From: Calditrichia bacterium
Lineage (GTDB): Bacteria; Calditrichota; Calditrichia; RBG-13-44-9; J075
Direction: 5' to 3'
Assembly (NCBI GenBank): GCA_028284445.1
Contig: JANQRS010000047.1
Coordinates: forward strand, 1-64,000
DNA length: 64,000 bases
The notes beneath the pieces are model-generated. The model searched no databases. It saw only the letters and a list, made by a program, of their open reading frames with translations, and had not been told where the DNA came from. Positions 34,691-43,151 of the stretch are shown here, piece by piece (position 1 is the stretch's first letter; each line of letters starts with the position of its first letter). The translations under genes were made by a program, and so were the position numbers.

Positions 34691-34985
34691 TCAACGGCTC
34701 GATCAAGGCTAACTCTTGCTGCTCTTTTTGGCTGGCATGATAGAGATCCCAGCGCAATTGTAGATTCATCCAAAAACCAGCGGAATTGCCAAACAGCCTG
34801 GACAAACGCAGTGCAGTGCTGGGTGTGATGCCACGGCGCTGGTTGACAATTTCATTTACCCGCTGATAGGGCACACGAATAAACTTAGCCAGTTCACGCT
34901 GAGTAATTCCCATCGGTTTTAAAAACTCTTCCAGCAACATCTCACCTGGATGCGTTGGAATACGACTTGTTGGAATTCGGACCAT
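34686..34985 (-). CDS. HigA/VapI-family antitoxin-like regulator, orphan
   Basis: 99 residues with the HigA layout: RIPTHPGEMLLEEFLKPMGI, then an HTH_3 domain TQRELAKFIRVPYQRVNEIV and STALRLSRLFGNSAGFWMNLQ. Normally a HigB toxin gene of about 90 codons lies just upstream. Here only a 56-bp palindrome and the end of another gene are present, so it is an orphan and probably a plain transcription factor. Confidence 0.87.
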   Translation of the reverse strand: MVRIPTSRIPTHPGEMLLEEFLKPMGITQRELAKFIRVPYQRVNEIVNQRRGITPSTALRLSRLFGNSAGFWMNLQLRWDLYHASQKEQQELALIEPLT

Positions 34986-35007
34986 TTATTATCCCCTGGT
35001 TTTGACT

Positions 35008-35063
35008 TGGTTCTGTCCCCCCTCAATCTCCCCCCGGGGGGAGATTGAGGGGGGACAGAACCA
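35008..35063. repeat. 56-bp perfect palindrome, repeat subtype 2
   Basis: Twenty-eight-base arms with no loop, ends TGGTTCTGTC and GACAGAACCA, centre CCCCCC-GGGGGG. The inner part CTCAATCTC/GAGATTGAG corresponds to CTCTATCTC/GAGATAGAG in the copy at 5931. It lies 57 bp behind the stop of the helical protein gene and 23 bp before the higA-like start. It would therefore be in the higA-like leader if transcription begins further upstream. Confidence 0.9.
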
Positions 35064-35119
35064 TATCGTAAATTATCAAGTGCTGCAAATTAAGATAATA
35101 TTCATGCCCTGTCGAGTCT

Positions 35120-36577
35120 TTATTGCGACCTGTCCTGAATCCAATCTCGAAAATCAATATAGTTCAATGCTTCTCTACTCACCAAGTCAGGCCCGTTTTC
35201 CGGAAAGAGCTTTTCCCGCAAGCGAGTGAATTTCTCGCGGTACTCCAGCAGCGGTGTATTGCTGATTTGTACAAAAAATTTCAGCAAGATGCTTTCATAC
35301 GCCTGCATTTCCCGCTGCTTGCGAATAAACCGCCGGGTATTGTCCACGAAATAACGCAGAACGAAGAAGTTTTGCAGCTCAAAATGAACCAGCAGATTTA
35401 ACCACCGGGCCTGCACAAAGAACACGCTCTTATAGTCGCGGAAACGGGTGTTGAGCAAAAGGTTGATCCATGTCAGCGAGCGTGCATAATCTTTCCGCAG
35501 GAAGTGAATATGTGCCAGCTGGAACCAAAACGACAGCAGGTAGTCTTGCGGTACTTTATGGCGATGCCGCTTAATGAATGCTTCAGTTTCTTCGATGGAG
35601 GGCAGGTTGATGTCCAGTTCCCGGGTATCGCGATAGATTTCCATTTCTAAATTATAGGTGCGTAACATGCGCTTCAGAAGCTTCTTGTTCTCAGCTGTAA
35701 TAGTAAACTGCTCGTACATTTGCCTGGCCTTCCGGGAGTAATTCAGCGCGATATCATGCTTTTTTCTGAAAATCAAGAATCCAATCAGGTTGTTGATAGT
35801 ACCGGCATAGAGTCCGGGGTCTTCCATGAGATATGTATCATGCGCCTCCAGTATGTCAATTAAATCCCTCAGTGCCTGTTCAGCCCTATCAAATTGTCGT
35901 TGCCGTATTTCCTGCAAATAGAGGCCGTTATAATGCAGGGTTTTTGCTTCCAGCGTTAAGGCGTTGTCGGGATTATCAAGGAGGTCCAGGTTTGGCGGCG
36001 CCGATTGCAAGGGTGTTGGAATCAGTGCAGATATATCAATGGCCAGCTGCCAGTATTGATTGGCGTTCTCTAACTTTTTGATCTCCAGAGCCTGTTCTTC
36101 GACAAGTTCGCTGAAGGTTGCGTGCGCATTGGGCGAAAGGGTTTGCGCCAATTTTCGTTCCCAGGTCTTTGTCTGAACAAGCCCGCTGGTTAGCTCATAG
36201 GATTCGGCCATATTGACAGCCCTTTTTAATTCCGTTTTGCAATGTGCGTAGAGCTCTTTATTGAAGAGGATTTCTACGTTTTGCAAAATTGCGTTTAACT
36301 GGGCGGACTTGGATACTGATTCGTGAAAATTGCGCAGGCTTTTCAAAATGGCGTGGCGCAAATAGTTCTTGGTGACATGCAACTGCCGCAGAAAGGGCTC
36401 ACCTTGGAATTGCTCCCGTATCGCAGACTCATCAAAAATTTCCTGGGCATTGATGGCGTCGAACAACCTAAGGTAGACATCGTTCCGGCCGCTTTTCCCG
36501 CAAAACATCTTGAAATAGCGTTTTTCATTCCCTGTCAGCGATTTAATCAGGACGAATAGTTCTTCCTTCTTTTTCAT
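35120..36577 (-). CDS. large helical-repeat protein of unknown function
   Basis: 485 residues from the ATG at 36577 (AGG upstream). The N-terminus KKKEELFVLIKSLTGNEKRYFKMF is a recurring opening in unnamed FCB proteins. The remainder is almost wholly helical with TPR-like spacing (YNGLYLQEIRQRQFDRAEQA, LSFWFQLAHIHFLRKDYARS) and no signal peptide or membrane segment. It is likely a cytoplasmic scaffold or regulator. It stands alone behind the subtype 2 palindrome. Confidence 0.72.
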   Translation of the reverse strand: MKKKEELFVLIKSLTGNEKRYFKMFCGKSGRNDVYLRLFDAINAQEIFDESAIREQFQGEPFLRQLHVTKNYLRHAILKSLRNFHESVSKSAQLNAILQNVEILFNKELYAHCKTELKRAVNMAESYELTSGLVQTKTWERKLAQTLSPNAHATFSELVEEQALEIKKLENANQYWQLAIDISALIPTPLQSAPPNLDLLDNPDNALTLEAKTLHYNGLYLQEIRQRQFDRAEQALRDLIDILEAHDTYLMEDPGLYAGTINNLIGFLIFRKKHDIALNYSRKARQMYEQFTITAENKKLLKRMLRTYNLEMEIYRDTRELDINLPSIEETEAFIKRHRHKVPQDYLLSFWFQLAHIHFLRKDYARSLTWINLLLNTRFRDYKSVFFVQARWLNLLVHFELQNFFVLRYFVDNTRRFIRKQREMQAYESILLKFFVQISNTPLLEYREKFTRLREKLFPENGPDLVSREALNYIDFRDWIQDRSQ

Positions 36578-36854
36578 TGAAAACCTACGGTTTGGAGTAT
36601 TATGCTCTTTGGCCCTACTGAGTTCTTTCATCTAAACCCGGGACTTTGGGGTGGGTTTATGAACTCCCGATTGACTTGTCAATTTAGGTTTGTCAAGTGC
36701 GCTAATTCTGCCCTCTGTGACCAATGTTGTCGCTCTAATCTAGAAAAATGAAAAATGAAATGCTACGTTCTTGATGATTTTGATCGATTTACGAGTGAAG
36801 AAGAGGCTATCATACGCCTGCACTTAATTATGGACACATAACCAAGGAGTTATC

Positions 36855-37220
36855 ATGGCAAACGCAATTAACTGGTTTGAATTACCCGCGACCAATTTTG
36901 ATCGCGCCGTAAAGTTCTACAGCGATGTGCTAAAGGCGGATTTGCAGCGAATGGACAATGAACAGTTGCAGATGGCATTTTTTCCGGCGACGGACAATGG
37001 TGTGGGCGGCTGCGTCACCTATGGAAACGGCAACAAGCCGCAATCCGAAGGCTCGCTGATCTATTTGAATGGTGGGGACGATTTGCAAACCCAATTATCC
37101 AGGGTTGAAGATGCCGGTGGAACAGTTGTAATGCCAAAGACCTCGATCGGTGAAAACGGTTTTATGGCCATTTTTATGGACACCGAAGGTAATCGGGTTG
37201 CGCTTCATTCCATGGGATAA
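36855..37220 (+). CDS. VOC-superfamily (glyoxalase/dioxygenase-like) protein
   Basis: 121 residues with two beta-alpha-beta-beta-beta units: INWFELPATNFDRAVKFYSDVL and then FMAIFMDTEGNRVALHS. Members bind a metal with His/Glu ligands; the usual first His is replaced (NWFELP) and ligands are not obvious, so it may be non-catalytic or bind drugs. AAGGAG precedes the ATG. It is 31 bp ahead of the dehalogenase-like gene and probably cotranscribed. Confidence 0.85.
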   Translation: MANAINWFELPATNFDRAVKFYSDVLKADLQRMDNEQLQMAFFPATDNGVGGCVTYGNGNKPQSEGSLIYLNGGDDLQTQLSRVEDAGGTVVMPKTSIGENGFMAIFMDTEGNRVALHSMG

Positions 37221-37251
37221 TCTGCTTCTAATAATGATTACGGGAGAATAT

Positions 37252-38175
37252 ATGTCAGCAGTTTTAGAGAAGGTGATGCCGGCGACGGCATCGACCTTCG
37301 ATTTTGAGAGCCATTTTACGGCGGTTCAGGGACATCAAATCCACTATGTTGAAATAGGGGAGGGCGATCCGATCTTTTTTGTTCATGGAAATCCCACATC
37401 CTCCTATGTCTATCGTAACGTTTTGCGGCCCATTGCAGAGTTGACCGATCGGCGCTGTATCGCCATAGATCTGTTGGGATTTGGGAAGTCTGACAAACCG
37501 CAATTGCAACATACTTGCGCCCTGCATGCAGATGTCATTCGTGGCTTCATCGAGAATCTTCAGCTACGGAATATTATTCTGGTTGCCGAGGATTGGGGCG
37601 GATTTCTCGGGGGATATGTGATGACGCAACATCCGGAGTGGTTTCAGTCGGCAATTCTGATGGAGACCTTTCTCTGGCCGATGACCTATGCGGATGATTT
37701 TGATCCGGAGATGGTAAAACCCTTCAAATTGATGAGGTCTCCGATTGGCGGGCTATTCAGCAAGGGAATGAATTTAATGATCAATAAAATGATCCCGGAA
37801 CATTGTCCGATATCCGAAGAATCGCTGCAGTATTATCGCGACAGCGTGCCGACCTACAAGGACCGCAAGGCTATTGGCGATTTCCCGAAAATGCTGCCAA
37901 ATGACGGCAAACCCACGGCCAGTCACGATTTTGCGATCGAACTGCAAAATGGCCTGAATCGGATTAATTTCCCGATGCTTTGGATTAAGGCCGATCCCGG
38001 CGTGATTGTATCACACAAAAATCCAATTGGAATGAAGCGCCTTGAGAATTTGCGGCGTAGTATCCCCACGATGCAGGTACGCGACTTTGGTCCGGGCTAT
38101 CATTTTCTGACCGAAGAAAATCCGCATAAGGCGATCGAGATGATTGCGGATTGGGTGAAGGAGTTGGTTGAATAG
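37252..38175 (+). CDS. haloalkane dehalogenase-like alpha/beta hydrolase
   Basis: 307 residues. HGNPTSSYVYRN gives the oxyanion/halide Asn, and the nucleophile is Asp in AEDWGGFLGG (near 114) with the Trp of the second halide contact beside it. The acid is Glu in METFLWP (near 137), and the base is His in GYHFLTEENP (near 283). An Asp nucleophile plus EDW separates it from ester hydrolases and matches the LinB-like HLD-II subfamily. It would remove halogen from alkyl halides; the natural substrate is not known. The start is set by GGGAGA five bases ahead; the frame runs on upstream into the VOC gene. Confidence 0.88.
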   Translation: MSAVLEKVMPATASTFDFESHFTAVQGHQIHYVEIGEGDPIFFVHGNPTSSYVYRNVLRPIAELTDRRCIAIDLLGFGKSDKPQLQHTCALHADVIRGFIENLQLRNIILVAEDWGGFLGGYVMTQHPEWFQSAILMETFLWPMTYADDFDPEMVKPFKLMRSPIGGLFSKGMNLMINKMIPEHCPISEESLQYYRDSVPTYKDRKAIGDFPKMLPNDGKPTASHDFAIELQNGLNRINFPMLWIKADPGVIVSHKNPIGMKRLENLRRSIPTMQVRDFGPGYHFLTEENPHKAIEMIADWVKELVE

Positions 38176-38199
38176 TTAAATGGTTGATTCATGCAGAGC

Positions 38200-38242
38200 A
38201 CATCCCCCTGCTTCCCCCTTCGAAGGGGATACAGGGGGATGT
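38200..38242. repeat. GC-rich palindromic repeat
   Basis: ACATCCCCCT...AGGGGGATGT with the TTCGAA centre. The right arm reads GATACAG as in copy 1 but the left reads CTGCTTC, leaving two unpaired positions. It lies between the convergent stops of the dehalogenase-like and DsbD-N-like genes. Confidence 0.88.
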
Positions 38243-38254
38243 GTGTTTGCGAGT

Positions 38255-38725
38255 CTAGTTTTCCACCTCGATGTTTACAGTAAACGGCAGCTCCCGCGGG
38301 CGAAAGCAGCGCACATTGTCACAGGCCTGATAGTTGAGTTTGCCGGCTATAATATGCGATCCGGTTTGGGCTGCGAGGCTCAGTTCAATTGGTATCAGCA
38401 CTTCGATTCTGCCATCGTAAACCATTAACGGATCCGCCATACCGGCGATTTTCAGAATATGTCCGGCCGGAAATTGGGCCTGGTGTGCGATAATCGCGTT
38501 GGTTCTGTCCAATTCAACAGTTGTCGGAATCAGGTAGGGATCATCCAGCTTGTTGGCCTGAATGTGGAATCCGTCTTTAATGGCCACCGTGAGACGAACC
38601 AGCTTCCGATGTTCGTCAATCTGTTCAACTGTGGAATTTTGAATCTCGACAATGGGTTGCTCCTGGGCCAGGATAAGTCCGGTGCCCAGGCAGCAAACGA
38701 TTAGCAATAAGGTTAAGTTCTTCAT
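38255..38725 (-). CDS. periplasmic DsbD N-terminal-domain-like protein
   Basis: 156 residues: a signal peptide (about 1-20, LLLIVCCLGTGLILAQ) and a single immunoglobulin-like domain ending in YQACDNVRCFRP. This is the CxxxxC pair of the DsbD alpha domain, which passes electrons to periplasmic thioredoxins. The membrane and gamma domains of DsbD are missing. It overlaps the stop of the upstream TlpA-like gene by four bases, so the two are coupled and are probable redox partners. Confidence 0.85.
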   Translation of the reverse strand: MKNLTLLLIVCCLGTGLILAQEQPIVEIQNSTVEQIDEHRKLVRLTVAIKDGFHIQANKLDDPYLIPTTVELDRTNAIIAHQAQFPAGHILKIAGMADPLMVYDGRIEVLIPIELSLAAQTGSHIIAGKLNYQACDNVRCFRPRELPFTVNIEVEN

Positions 38726-39273
38726 GATTTTGCGATCAGTTTGTCTAGTACTTTTTTCAGTTCAATTAGTTTGGCATCAAAGTTTTGACTGTCCAGTAGC
38801 GAGTAAAACTGGATGCGACCTTCCGGATCAATGATCAGGTTTGAAGCAATCGGCACCTCGTCGCGCGGCAAATCCGGCAGCACGTCTTTCGGTGCGAATG
38901 ATGCTGAAACACTGCCGTCTCGATCCAGCAAAACCGGAAAAGTAAACTTGTGGCGGTCATTTGCCCAGGCCGCAGTTACTTCATCGGTTTCCTTCACATC
39001 TATAATCAATACCTGGACATTCTTTTCTTCGTAATTCTTCGATAACGCTTCCAAATGCGGAGCCTCCGCATTGCAGAAAGGTCACCAGCTTGCGGCAAAA
39101 TGGATAACCACGAACTTGCCGAGCAGGTCGGCCGAAGAAATATTGCCGCCTCTGGTGTCATCCAGCGTGTATGCAGGGGCTTTCTCGCCGATCATCGGCT
39201 GCTCGGTCTGAGATAAGCCTAAGGTGCTGATAAGGCAAAAAGTTGTGATGAATAAGCGCTTCAACTGTTTCAT
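38722..39273 (-). CDS. TlpA-like thioredoxin with in-frame TGA at the active site (probable selenoprotein)
   Basis: Read through the TGA at 39082-39084, this is one frame of 183 residues. It has a signal peptide (1-21), the IGEKAPAYTLDD start of the AhpC/TlpA fold, and then FAASW-U-PFCNAEAP. TGA stands exactly where the first Cys of WCxxC belongs (residue 64), with Cys67 intact. After it the fold continues normally, including the cis-Pro region VPIASNLIIDPEG. Both halves are in the same frame with no other defect. A seven-base-pair hairpin lies just after the TGA. UxxC thioredoxins are known bacterial selenoproteins. The alternative is a single-base nonsense mutation or sequencing error (TGC to TGA). 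SelA/B/C/D are not in this window. Confidence 0.82.
39054..39072 (-). promoter_or_regulatory. SECIS-like hairpin behind the TGA codon
   Basis: In the mRNA, AAUGCGG pairs with CCGCAUU around the loop AGGCU. Sixteen bases separate the UGA from the loop, and the loop has G at its second position. Both fit the published bacterial SECIS pattern (short stem-loop, loop 16-37 bases after UGA, G among its first two bases). Confidence 0.65.
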
Positions 39274-39416
39274 AATTTCCCTTTCTGAGATATGTTAATT
39301 GTAGTTGCTTACTTCGCTTTGTTATGTTGCTTGCTTAAATGATAGGAAAATTGCGGCATGGAATATTTCAGATATGTCGCGTTCTTTTGTATATATGTTG
39401 CATAAGGGAGGAAACA

Positions 39417-40781
39417 GTGCTTACAGGGCAAATAACCAATGCGCCGCATATTCCCCGTGGCAGTGCGTTTCTTGATTCCAGGGACATGGTCAGCAATCCA
39501 ATTTCGGTAATGGAAAAATACCGTGCCCGCTTGGGACATACCTTTACTTTTCATTTCGGCGGAGCGGTTAGCGCGCTGGTGTCCACCCATCCCGATTTTA
39601 TCCGGCATATCTTGCGCGAAAACTACCAGAATTATCAAAAATCATATATCCAGGTTGAACGAATTGCGGAGTTCGAAGGCCACGGCTTGCTGAATAGCCA
39701 CGGCGAGAAGTGGCTATCCAAACGCCGCTATCTCCAGCAGGGATTTCGCCGCAGCCGAATGATGGCCATGATGCCGATCATGCAGCAGGCGCTATCGGAA
39801 TCGATGAAGCGATTCGAAGAGGAGCGCCGTGAAAACGACGTGATTGATGTCCATAAACAAATGGTGTTTTTCACTCTAAGGCTTGTTGGAAAATCCTTGC
39901 TTGGCAATAGCATGAAAGAAGAAGAGCTGGAATTGGTGGGCGAAACGATCTCTATCATCCAGAAATTCATGGTGCGGCAAATTGTCCAACCGTATAAAAT
40001 TCCCTGGTTTCGTATCAGCGGTCAGACTGCACGCTATCAGCGCATGCGCCAGGCAGCAGATCATTTTATTCGCGAACACATTGCCAGTCGCCGCAAATAT
40101 CCGCTAGAAGAAAGCGATTTGCTGCAGCTTTTGCTGTCTCAACCCTTTAAAGACACCGGGGAAACGTTGGATGATGAGCAGATTTTGATCGAGTGTCTGC
40201 AATTGCTGGTTGCCGGTAATGAGACCTCGTCCAACGCCCTGGCCTGGACTTTTTATTTACTTTGTAGGCATCCCTGGGCTGCGGAGAAGATCCGCGCTGA
40301 AATCGCTGAGGTTTTGGGTAAAGAGGAACCGAATTTTAAGAATTTGCACCAACTTTCCTATACGATGCAGGTATTTGATGAAACGATGCGTTTGTATCCG
40401 CCCTTCTGGATGGTGGACCGCATTGCGATGGGAGACGATGAAGCGATGGGTATTCATATTCCCAAAGGCACGATGGTTGTATCGTATCTATATGGTTTGC
40501 ATCGCAACACCGACTACTGGGATGATCCGGAGGTATTTAATCCTGATCGCTTTACGAAGGAGCGCAAGAAAGCCCGTAACCCTTTTGCGCATATTCCATT
40601 CGGCGGTGGCCCGCGCATTTGTATCGGCAATAGCATGGCCATTGTGCAAATGCTGCTGATCCTTGTTGCACTGGTTCGCGACTATCGTTTCGAGCTGGTA
40701 CCGGACGAACCGGTTGCTATTCGCCCAATGATGATCCTGCGGCCGGATGGGCCCATGAAGATGCGGTTTTGGCGAATTTAG
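39417..40781 (+). CDS. cytochrome P450
   Basis: 454 residues with all P450 marks: the I-helix AGNETSS, ETMRLYPPFW (ExxR), a PERF-like NPDRF, and the heme loop FGGGPRICIG with the axial Cys near 402. The sequence type resembles CYP102/fatty-acid hydroxylase-like P450s, but there is no fused reductase. I use the GTG at 39417, five bases after GGGAGG; a 26-codon upstream extension lacks a ribosome site and would cover the promoter shared with the selenoprotein operon. It needs a separate ferredoxin/reductase, not seen here. Confidence 0.9.
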   Translation: MLTGQITNAPHIPRGSAFLDSRDMVSNPISVMEKYRARLGHTFTFHFGGAVSALVSTHPDFIRHILRENYQNYQKSYIQVERIAEFEGHGLLNSHGEKWLSKRRYLQQGFRRSRMMAMMPIMQQALSESMKRFEEERRENDVIDVHKQMVFFTLRLVGKSLLGNSMKEEELELVGETISIIQKFMVRQIVQPYKIPWFRISGQTARYQRMRQAADHFIREHIASRRKYPLEESDLLQLLLSQPFKDTGETLDDEQILIECLQLLVAGNETSSNALAWTFYLLCRHPWAAEKIRAEIAEVLGKEEPNFKNLHQLSYTMQVFDETMRLYPPFWMVDRIAMGDDEAMGIHIPKGTMVVSYLYGLHRNTDYWDDPEVFNPDRFTKERKKARNPFAHIPFGGGPRICIGNSMAIVQMLLILVALVRDYRFELVPDEPVAIRPMMILRPDGPMKMRFWRI

Positions 40782-40870
40782 CGGTTTCGGTTGGGTGGCA
40801 TCGTTTACAGCAGCTGCGAGTCGACTACTGATAAAGTCCAAATCCCAATCTGAAGATAGGAGAGTTCATT

Positions 40871-41101
40871 ATGTCTAATGAATTAGCTGTAAGCGTAGCC
40901 AAGTCAATTTTGGAAGACCGCCGTGGTGCGGGTTATTACACAGACGTGAAGATTCTTGCCGACTTCCTGAAGGGTCACTGTGATGCACCAATTGCGGAGG
41001 TCGAGGAAGCAGCGCAGGCGATTCTGAAAGATCGGCAAGGTGCTGATTACTATAAGAATCCGGAGATTCTTGCTGGTTATCTTCAAAGACAATTGGGGTA
41101 G
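40871..41101 (+). CDS. 76-residue protein made of two tandem repeats, unknown function
   Basis: Two copies of a unit of about 35 residues: AKSILEDRRGAGYYTDVKIL followed by ADFL, and AQAILKDRQGADYYKNPEIL followed by AGYL. The pattern AxxILxDRxGAxYYxxxxILAxxL is shared. It is soluble, acidic and probably helical. AGGAG lies ahead of the ATG. I do not recognise the family. It could be a binding module that occurs in more copies elsewhere. Confidence 0.75.
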   Translation: MSNELAVSVAKSILEDRRGAGYYTDVKILADFLKGHCDAPIAEVEEAAQAILKDRQGADYYKNPEILAGYLQRQLG

Positions 41102-41242
41102 GATTGGTTTAGAGTATCCTACTTCTATTATTTAGAAGCGCGCTACTTGACCCCCCTTCCTATAACATATGTTTTTGTGAGTAATTTGGCATCTGCGTGG
41201 GCTAGGGGCTCCTCAACCTTCTCACTCGAAGCAGAAAAATTG

Positions 41243-41270
41243 AAAGTGACTTTAGCAAAGTGACTTTAGC
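41243..41270. repeat. 14-bp tandem duplication
   Basis: AAAGTGACTTTAGC twice in perfect tandem, in the 257-bp gap between the two-repeat miniprotein and the accessory island. The unit contains its own short inverted repeat (AAAGT/ACTTT). Nothing else is recognised in this gap. Confidence 0.85.
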
Positions 41271-41358
41271 CTAATGGACGCGATGAAAAAAGACCGTTAT
41301 CCCTTTTTTATTGAAGTTGAATGTAGTTGGCCGCCAAATACTAAATTTGCTTTTGCTA

Positions 41359-43056
41359 TTATTTCGAGTTGGTAATCGGACTCTGTTTCTGTTGCGATCT
41401 CGCTTTGTTTGATTCTAAATCGAACCTCTCGATCAAGAATCTATACCCTTCTGTTTCTATGTAGCTGTCGGCATGCCAATGTCTAATATGCTGGACGAAT
41501 CGCTCACGGAATAGAGATGTCGTGTCACCAAACAAGTCTTGCTGGAAACTTAACCGTTGAACCAGACGTTTTTGCATTCGCCGAATCAAATATTGCAGGT
41601 TCTGGATGAGATATTCATGATGCGTAATCGTCATGGTTCCCTCATTATATTGTTCGCGGACTGACTGCCCAAGTTGTCTAAGTTCTTGTATGCCATTAAC
41701 AAGGTTGTGAGCACGATTCAATTGAACGAGAGTGTCTCCAGGGCTGTCATTTGGCGCTGCGTTCCGTCCGGTCGTTTGTCTATATATGTCCATCATTTGG
41801 TTATAATTTCTTGCTTGTTTTGAGGAAGAAATCATCCAAATCAGGAGATGTATTATCAGGAATGTCGAGACTGATACGGATATCAAGAAAACAATTAGTG
41901 CTTTGAACCAATTCCAGCTACTCTTGTTGTGCTTGGACTGATAAAAAGTCTTGAGATCATTCAGCACAATTGGTGGACTTTCGAAGATATGTTTCATATC
42001 AGCCTGCCTGCTAATATTGTCAAGCATCGACAGAAAATGTGCTATTTCGCGATCGCTTAAGCCAGAAGAAGAGACAAGCAAGGCAAAAGCCCCTACGGTA
42101 GGTAGGCTATAAGGAATGTCATAGTACGAACTGTTGAATTTAGTGGTCTCCAGGGCTTGGTGGAATTTTTCGTTTATGATGGGGATTTCCACGGGATCTA
42201 CGCCAATTAGGTGATAGCGTTCATCTGAGAGCTGATCGTCGGAGTTTTTGTTCTTACTCAGAATGTCTTTGACCAGATGTGAAGTGCCGACGGTAAACAC
42301 GGCCACATCGATCCGCCTTTCTTCCTTGCTGCGTTGAAGTTCTGCAACCATCTCTTGCATAGGAACTGCAAGTTCGGAGGCTAGTTTGAGTGCTTGTGTT
42401 TCGCCTATTCCAAAATGCCTCAGCAATATAGGGAAGAGCAGACTTGCACTCGATCCGGAGACACCAAGAGATATTTTGTGATTTTTTATTGCCTCTTCGA
42501 CTATATAGTTTGCGTCGCACGGACTATTTTCACTTGTTCGACGAAGAATAAGGGGTTCTTCATGATTACAGTTCTTTGAACACCTGTAAAGGATGTGTAG
42601 CCTTTCCATATATAGCGGCGTTATCTCTTTAATTCTATTTTTTATGAAAGAAGCGGAGAGGTACGTATCGCTTTGAATGATCCCGAAAGCATTTGGGTGA
42701 TTCAGCACTCCATAAGCATTCTCAAGTGCTCCGGATTCTCCTCTGGGCTTGATGGTTATGTTTGCTTCCAGATCTTGTTCTGCTGCCCGGCTCATCGCTT
42801 GCCCTAATTTTGCATAAGTTGAAATTTCATCCGTGCTCAAATCTGAATAGAAATAGTAAGCTTTGTGAGGCGGGAAGATGACATTCGTCGCAATTTTGAC
42901 AAAATCATTATCGCTATTATAGTATTGCATTGTATATCGATAGATGGAAACCGAGATTGTCAGTGACATCAGTATGATAATGGTTCGCCATCTATACGAT
43001 TTTGGCTTGATGGTATGTGTCACTAAGTTTTCAATGATTCTAAGGTTCAAGGTCAA
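41359..43056 (-). CDS. membrane-anchored TAXI-like receptor with cytoplasmic helical tail
   Basis: 565 residues. A membrane helix near 25-43 leads into a periplasmic domain (about 50-370) resembling TAXI/NMT1-type substrate-binding proteins (IATN...GGxL-like start, AFGIIQSDTYLSASF, SLPTVGAFALLVSSSGL). A second membrane helix near 385-410 is followed by about 150 cytoplasmic residues with coiled-coil character. TAXI proteins are normally free periplasmic receptors of TRAP transporters; here no permease is present and both ends are anchored, so a signalling role is more likely. Start is TTG: either at 43056, or at 43050 with better spacing from GGAGG. It is the last gene of a four-gene operon. 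Confidence 0.68.
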   Translation of the reverse strand: MTLNLRIIENLVTHTIKPKSYRWRTIIILMSLTISVSIYRYTMQYYNSDNDFVKIATNVIFPPHKAYYFYSDLSTDEISTYAKLGQAMSRAAEQDLEANITIKPRGESGALENAYGVLNHPNAFGIIQSDTYLSASFIKNRIKEITPLYMERLHILYRCSKNCNHEEPLILRRTSENSPCDANYIVEEAIKNHKISLGVSGSSASLLFPILLRHFGIGETQALKLASELAVPMQEMVAELQRSKEERRIDVAVFTVGTSHLVKDILSKNKNSDDQLSDERYHLIGVDPVEIPIINEKFHQALETTKFNSSYYDIPYSLPTVGAFALLVSSSGLSDREIAHFLSMLDNISRQADMKHIFESPPIVLNDLKTFYQSKHNKSSWNWFKALIVFLISVSVSTFLIIHLLIWMISSSKQARNYNQMMDIYRQTTGRNAAPNDSPGDTLVQLNRAHNLVNGIQELRQLGQSVREQYNEGTMTITHHEYLIQNLQYLIRRMQKRLVQRLSFQQDLFGDTTSLFRERFVQHIRHWHADSYIETEGYRFLIERFDLESNKARSQQKQSPITNSK

Positions 43057-43151
43057 ATCCTCCGCTTTTATTGCTGGCTGTAATTGATCCCGGCGTCATC
43101 CTTGCCGGGATCAATGCGACGGTTGTTAGTCCAATGACAAGTCCGAATACT

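Noticed and set aside
41359..43056. Ordinary TRAP transporter substrate-binding subunit
   Set aside because: No TRAP membrane subunits nearby, and the protein has two membrane anchors and a cytoplasmic tail.
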